NCBI GenBank assembly: GCA_964449325.1
Contig: CAYUYJ010000014.1
Span: 20,649-84,648, forward strand
Reading direction: 5' to 3'
DNA from: RGIG3002 sp964449325
GTDB lineage: Bacteria > Bacillota > Clostridia > Lachnospirales > Lachnospiraceae
Length of the DNA stretch: 64,000 bases
The position numbers and the translations under genes are program-made. Numbering within the stretch: position 1 is the first letter of the stretch; the number at the start of each line of letters is the position of its first letter. The notes under the pieces are model-generated. The model was not told the DNA's origin. It worked only from the letters and a program-made list of their open reading frames with translations, and did not search any database. Shown in pieces: positions 60,553 through 64,000 of the stretch.

Positions 60553-60939
60553 ATGGCTAAAGGACATAGATCCCAAATAAAAAGAGAGAGAAACGCAAAT
60601 AAAGACACAAGACCTTCAGCAAAATTATCTTATGCTAGAGTGTCTGTTCAGAAAGCTTGTTTTGTATTGGATGCCATCAGAGGTAAGGATGTAACAACAG
60701 CTTTGGCAATTTTAGAGTACAATCCAAGATACGCTTCCAGCATCATCAAGAAGTTATTACAGTCTGCAATTGCAAATGCGGAAAATAACAATGGCATGAA
60801 TGCAGAGAATCTTTACATTGCAGAATGTTATGCAAACAAAGGACCTACAATGAAGAGAGTAAGACCTAGAGCACAGGGTAGAGCTTACAGAATCGAAAAG
60901 AGAATGAGCCACATTACAATCGTGCTTGATGAAAGATAG
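60553..60939 (+). CDS. rplV: 50S ribosomal protein L22
   Basis: The protein has 128 residues. It carries SYARVSVQKACFVLDAIRGKD and the loop that reaches the exit tunnel, MKRVRPRAQGRAYRIEKRMSHITIVL. A 15-residue basic N-terminal extension (KGHRSQIKRERNANK) is present, as in other Clostridia. GAAAGGAGG upstream. Confidence 0.97.
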   Translation: MAKGHRSQIKRERNANKDTRPSAKLSYARVSVQKACFVLDAIRGKDVTTALAILEYNPRYASSIIKKLLQSAIANAENNNGMNAENLYIAECYANKGPTMKRVRPRAQGRAYRIEKRMSHITIVLDER

Positions 60940-60960
60940 GAGAAAGGAGCCAAATAAAAC

Positions 60961-61620
60961 ATGGGACAGAAAGTTAATCCTCACGGCCTTAGAGTCGGCG
61001 TTATTAAAGATTGGGATTCTAAATGGTATGCTGATGCTGAATTCTCTGATTTCTTAGTGGAAGATTACAATATCAGAAAATACCTTAAAAAGAAATTATA
61101 CAGTGCTGGCGTTGCAAAAATCGAAATCGAGAGAGCATCTGACAGAGTAAAAGTTATCATTTATACTGCAAAACCCGGTGTTGTTATCGGTAAAGGCGGC
61201 GCAGAAATCGAAGTAACAAAGAAAGAACTTTCCAAATTAACAGACAAGAAAGTTTTGGTAGATATCAAAGAGATTAAGAGACCGGACAGAGATGCCCAGT
61301 TAGTAGCAGAAAATATTGCACTTCAGTTAGAGAACCGTGTTTCCTTCAGACGTGCTATGAAATCCTGCATGGGAAGAACCATGAAAGCCGGAGCACTTGG
61401 TATCAAAACTTCTTGTTCAGGACGTCTTGGCGGTGCTGATATGGCTCGTACAGAGTTCTACAGCGAAGGAACTATTCCGCTTCAGACATTAAGAGCAGAT
61501 ATTGACTATGGATTTGCAGAAGCTGACACAACTTACGGTAAAGTTGGTGTTAAAGTATGGATTTACAAGGGTGAAGTACTTCCTACAAAAGCCGGCAGCG
61601 AAGAAGGGAGCGATAAATAA
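60961..61620 (+). CDS. rpsC: 30S ribosomal protein S3
   Basis: The protein has 219 residues. MGQKVNPHGLRVGVIKDWDSKWY, the KH-domain loop VIGKGGAEIE and GRLGGADMARTE are conserved. It forms part of the mRNA entry channel. Its stop overlaps the rplP start by one base. Confidence 0.97.
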   Translation: MGQKVNPHGLRVGVIKDWDSKWYADAEFSDFLVEDYNIRKYLKKKLYSAGVAKIEIERASDRVKVIIYTAKPGVVIGKGGAEIEVTKKELSKLTDKKVLVDIKEIKRPDRDAQLVAENIALQLENRVSFRRAMKSCMGRTMKAGALGIKTSCSGRLGGADMARTEFYSEGTIPLQTLRADIDYGFAEADTTYGKVGVKVWIYKGEVLPTKAGSEEGSDK

Positions 61621-62057
61621 TGTTAATGCCTAAAAGAGTAAAACGTCGTAAACAGTTCCGTGGTTCTATGGCAGGTAAGGCAATGCGTGGTAACACCATT
61701 TCTTACGGTGAATACGGTATCGTAGCATTAGAGCCATGTTGGATTAAATCTAACCAGATTGAAGCAGCCCGTATCGCGATGACACGTTACATCAAGCGTG
61801 GTGGTAAAGTTTGGATTAAGATTTTCCCTGATAAACCAGTAACAGCAAAACCAGCAGAAACGCGTATGGGTTCCGGTAAAGGTACTTTGGAATACTGGGT
61901 AGCTGTTGTGAAACCGGGACGTGTAATGTTCGAAATCGCAGGTGTTCCTGAGGAAGTTGCGAAAGAAGCATTGCGTCTTGCAACACATAAGCTTCCATGC
62001 AAATGTAAAATCGTTTCTAAAGCAGATTTGGAAGGCGGTGTATCAAATGAAAACTAA
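61620..62057 (+). CDS. rplP: 50S ribosomal protein L16
   Basis: The protein has 145 residues starting MLMPKRVKRRKQFRG, with GGGAG upstream. GEYGIVALEPCWIKSNQIEAARIAMTR and FPDKPVTAKPAETRMGSGKG are canonical. It lies near the A-site finger. It overlaps rpmC by 11 bases. Confidence 0.97.
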   Translation: MLMPKRVKRRKQFRGSMAGKAMRGNTISYGEYGIVALEPCWIKSNQIEAARIAMTRYIKRGGKVWIKIFPDKPVTAKPAETRMGSGKGTLEYWVAVVKPGRVMFEIAGVPEEVAKEALRLATHKLPCKCKIVSKADLEGGVSNEN

Positions 62058-62250
62058 TAAGTATGTAGAAGATTTAAAGACAAAATCAGATGCAGAATTA
62101 GCACAGGAATTAGTAGCTGCTAAAAAAGAACTTTTCAATTTGAGATTCCAGAACGCAACAAACCAGTTAGACAATACAGCAAGAATCAAAGAAGTAAGAA
62201 AAAATATTGCTAGAATTCAGACTGTTATTACAGAAAAAGCAAGAGCTTAG
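62047..62250 (+). CDS. rpmC: 50S ribosomal protein L29
   Basis: The protein has 67 residues; the start at 62047 (MKTNKYVEDLKTKS) lies inside the end of rplP, behind GGAAGGCGG. ELFNLRFQNATNQLDN and ARIKEVRKNIARIQTVI are the L29 signatures. It sits beside L23 at the tunnel exit. Confidence 0.95.
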   Translation: MKTNKYVEDLKTKSDAELAQELVAAKKELFNLRFQNATNQLDNTARIKEVRKNIARIQTVITEKARA

Positions 62251-62283
62251 TAGATGGAGTTTCAAAGAAAGGAGATTAAAACC

Positions 62284-62538
62284 GTGGAAAGAAATTTAAG
62301 AAAAACACGTGTTGGTAAAGTAACAAGCAACAAAATGGATAAGACAATCGTTGTTGCTGTAGAAGACCATGTTAAACATCCTCTTTACAAGAAAATCGTA
62401 AAGAGAACTTATAAATTAAAAGCTCACGATGAGAACAATGAATGTAACATCGGAGATACCGTTAGAGTAATGGAAACAAGACCTTTATCCAAAGACAAGA
62501 GATGGAGACTTGTAGAAATCGTAGAAAGAGTTAAATAG
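62284..62538 (+). CDS. rpsQ: 30S ribosomal protein S17
   Basis: The protein has 84 residues from GTG 62284, nine bases behind AAAGGAG; an ATG at 62254 precedes that site. RKTRVGKVTSNKMDKTIVVAVE and GDTVRVMETRPLSKDKRWRLVEIVE define S17, a primary binder of 16S rRNA. Confidence 0.96.
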   Translation: MERNLRKTRVGKVTSNKMDKTIVVAVEDHVKHPLYKKIVKRTYKLKAHDENNECNIGDTVRVMETRPLSKDKRWRLVEIVERVK

Positions 62539-62572
62539 TTTTGTCATAAGACGAACTGGAAGGAGAATTAGC

Positions 62573-62941
62573 ATGATTCAACAGGAAAGCAGACTTAAGG
62601 TTGCTGATAACACAGGTGCCAAAGAGTTACTTTGCATCAGAGTTATGGGCGGCTCTACAAGAAGATATGCAAATATTGGTGATGTAATCGTTGCTTCGGT
62701 TAAAGATGCAACACCCGGCGGTGTTGTAAAGAAGGGTGACGTAGTAAAAGCTGTAGTTGTTCGTTCCGTAAAAGGCGCTCGTCGTAAAGACGGTTCTTAT
62801 ATTAAATTCGACGAAAATGCTGCTGTTATCATCAAGGATGATAAAACTCCGAGAGGAACCCGTATTTTTGGACCGGTAGCAAGAGAGCTTCGTGAGAAAC
62901 AGTTCATGAAAATTGTTTCCTTGGCTCCGGAAGTATTATAA
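62573..62941 (+). CDS. rplN: 50S ribosomal protein L14
   Basis: The protein has 122 residues with AAGGAG upstream. MIQQESRLKVADNTGAKELLCIRVMGG and the end FMKIVSLAPEVL are invariant features. It forms an intersubunit bridge with the 30S subunit. Normal length. Confidence 0.97.
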   Translation: MIQQESRLKVADNTGAKELLCIRVMGGSTRRYANIGDVIVASVKDATPGGVVKKGDVVKAVVVRSVKGARRKDGSYIKFDENAAVIIKDDKTPRGTRIFGPVARELREKQFMKIVSLAPEVL

Positions 62942-62953
62942 GGAGGATGCCGT

Positions 62954-63265
62954 ATGTCAACTATGAAGATTAAAAAAGGTGATACTGTTAAAGTTATTGC
63001 CGGCAAAGACAAAGATAAAGAAGGCAAAGTTCTTTCCGTAGATGGTAAGAATGGCAAAGTTTTAGTTGAAGGCGTAAATATGATTACAAAACATGCAAAA
63101 CCGTCAGCAGCTAATGCAAATGGTGGAATAATCCAGAAAGAAGCTCCGATTGCTATTTCCAATGTTATGTATGTTCATAAAGGAAAGGCTACAAGAGTAG
63201 GCTTCAAAATGGATGGAGACAAAAAAGTTCGTTTCGCAAAATCCACAGGCGAAGTGATTGATTAA
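62954..63265 (+). CDS. rplX: 50S ribosomal protein L24
   Basis: The protein has 103 residues with AAGGAGG upstream. The KOW motif KKGDTVKVIAGKDKDKEGKVL and NMITKHAKPSAANANGGIIQKEAPI define L24, an assembly initiator of the large subunit. Confidence 0.97.
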   Translation: MSTMKIKKGDTVKVIAGKDKDKEGKVLSVDGKNGKVLVEGVNMITKHAKPSAANANGGIIQKEAPIAISNVMYVHKGKATRVGFKMDGDKKVRFAKSTGEVID

Positions 63266-63288
63266 TTCGAAGGAAGGAGGTCTGGAAC

Positions 63289-63828
63289 GTGAGTAGACTG
63301 AAAGATTTGTATAAAGACGAAATCGTAGATGCAATGACAAAGAAGTTTGGATATAAAAATATCATGGAAGTGCCGAAGCTTGATAAAATCGTTATCAACA
63401 TGGGCGTTGGCGAAGCAAAAGATAATGCAAAAGTTTTAGAATCTGCTGTAAAGGATATGGAAACTATTACAGGACAGAAAGCAGTTCTTACCAGAGCAAA
63501 GAATTCCGTTGCTAACTTCAAAATCAGAGAGGGTATGCCGATTGGATGTAAAACAACTCTTCGTGGTGAGAAAATGTATGAGTTTCTTGATCGTTTAGTA
63601 AACCTTGCATTACCTCGTGTACGTGACTTTAGAGGTGTAAACCCGAACGCGTTCGATGGTAGAGGAAATTATGCTCTTGGTATTAAAGAACAGATTATCT
63701 TCCCGGAAATCGAATATGATAAGGTTGATAAAGTAAGAGGTATGGATATCATTTTCGTAACAACTGCAAAGACAGACGAAGAAGCACGCGAATTGTTGAC
63801 ATTATTCAACATGCCGTTCGAGAAATAG
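63289..63828 (+). CDS. rplE: 50S ribosomal protein L5
   Basis: The protein has 179 residues from GTG 63289 behind AAGGAGG. NIMEVPKLDKIVINMGVGEA, RAKNSVANFKIREGMPIGCKTTLRG and NYALGIKEQIIFPEI are canonical. It binds 5S rRNA in the central protuberance. Confidence 0.97.
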   Translation: MSRLKDLYKDEIVDAMTKKFGYKNIMEVPKLDKIVINMGVGEAKDNAKVLESAVKDMETITGQKAVLTRAKNSVANFKIREGMPIGCKTTLRGEKMYEFLDRLVNLALPRVRDFRGVNPNAFDGRGNYALGIKEQIIFPEIEYDKVDKVRGMDIIFVTTAKTDEEARELLTLFNMPFEK

Positions 63829-63842
63829 AAGGAGGTAAGTTC

Positions 63843-64000
63843 ATGGCTAAGACTTCAATGAAAGTAAAACAGCAGCGTAAACCGAAATTCTCCACAAGAG
63901 AATATACACGTTGCAAAATTTGTGGACGTCCACATGCTTATTTGAGAAAATACGGAATTTGCAGAATTTGCTTCCGTGAATTAGCATACAAAGGTCAGAT
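63843..64000 (+). CDS. rpsN: 30S ribosomal protein S14, zinc type (3' end outside window)
   Basis: Fifty-two codons are visible behind AAGGAGG. The sequence MAKTSMKVKQQRKPKFSTREY followed by CKICGRP and CRICF has four cysteines in two CxxC pairs, the zinc-binding short form of S14 (about 61 residues) usual in Gram-positive bacteria. The last residues lie beyond the window. Confidence 0.96.
   Translation, partial: MAKTSMKVKQQRKPKFSTREYTRCKICGRPHAYLRKYGICRICFRELAYKGQ

Overview
The window looks like a low-GC Gram-positive chromosome of the class Clostridia, most likely a gut Lachnospiraceae relative. The evidence is strong AGGAGG-type ribosome binding sites, the S10 ribosomal operon order, a zinc-type S14, an EF-Tu tail of the Lachnospiraceae kind, a GPH transporter/beta-glucuronidase pair, and surface proteins with bacterial Ig-like repeats. 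The species assignment is inference.

Region 1 (1-5218) reads as the right end of a mobile or defence island. It holds the end of an Mrr-type restriction endonuclease, a possible HEPN-like protein, an XRE regulator with palindromic sites, two unrecognised proteins and a complete AbiEi/AbiEii (type IV) toxin-antitoxin pair with its own consensus promoter. Next come a candidate small RNA and a repeat-rich stretch. It ends in a 54-bp fragment of the 3' end of tuf followed by an intact terminator, as expected of an attachment site at the tuf 3' end. A second remnant, of a MobV/Pre-like protein, lies just beyond.

Region 2 (5600-15000) has an anchored alpha/beta hydrolase, two gene fragments (AlbA_2-type and YkgJ-type), a gene of unknown function and a complete Wadjet system (jetA-jetB-jetC-jetD) in one tight operon. 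Wadjet is a condensin-like system that recognises and cuts circular plasmid DNA.

Region 3 (15000-45000) is a mosaic of envelope, stress and signalling genes. It includes a decayed CPBP protease, a 4Fe-4S membrane protein with a PadR repressor, a 1526-residue secreted beta-helix protein and a chloramphenicol-acetyltransferase-like gene coupled to an unusual XRE regulator. Three separate ABC transporter/two-component modules of the antimicrobial-peptide-resistance type follow; the middle one has a frameshifted permease. In the third, the same TTCATA-N5-TTCATA element precedes both the regulator operon and the transporter operon. A BlaI-type repressor, a lipoprotein, a LytTR/DUF3021 pair, a large hydrolase and a diguanylate cyclase are interspersed.

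Region 4 (45000-56600) carries a solute-binding lipoprotein paired with a chemoreceptor but no permease, an MBOAT/SGNH acylation pair, a glucuronide operon (GPH symporter plus beta-glucuronidase), a DUF2752 gene with a Tyr/Gly/Asn-repeat membrane protein, and an rRNA-methyltransferase-like gene. A GC-rich 24-bp tandem repeat and a long hairpin terminator separate it from the ribosomal genes.

Region 5 (56940-64000) is the S10 operon behind a strong promoter and a roughly 250-nt structured leader: rpsJ, rplC, rplD, rplW, rplB, rpsS, rplV, rpsC, rplP, rpmC, rpsQ, rplN, rplX, rplE and the start of rpsN. An extra stem-loop lies between rpsS and rplV.
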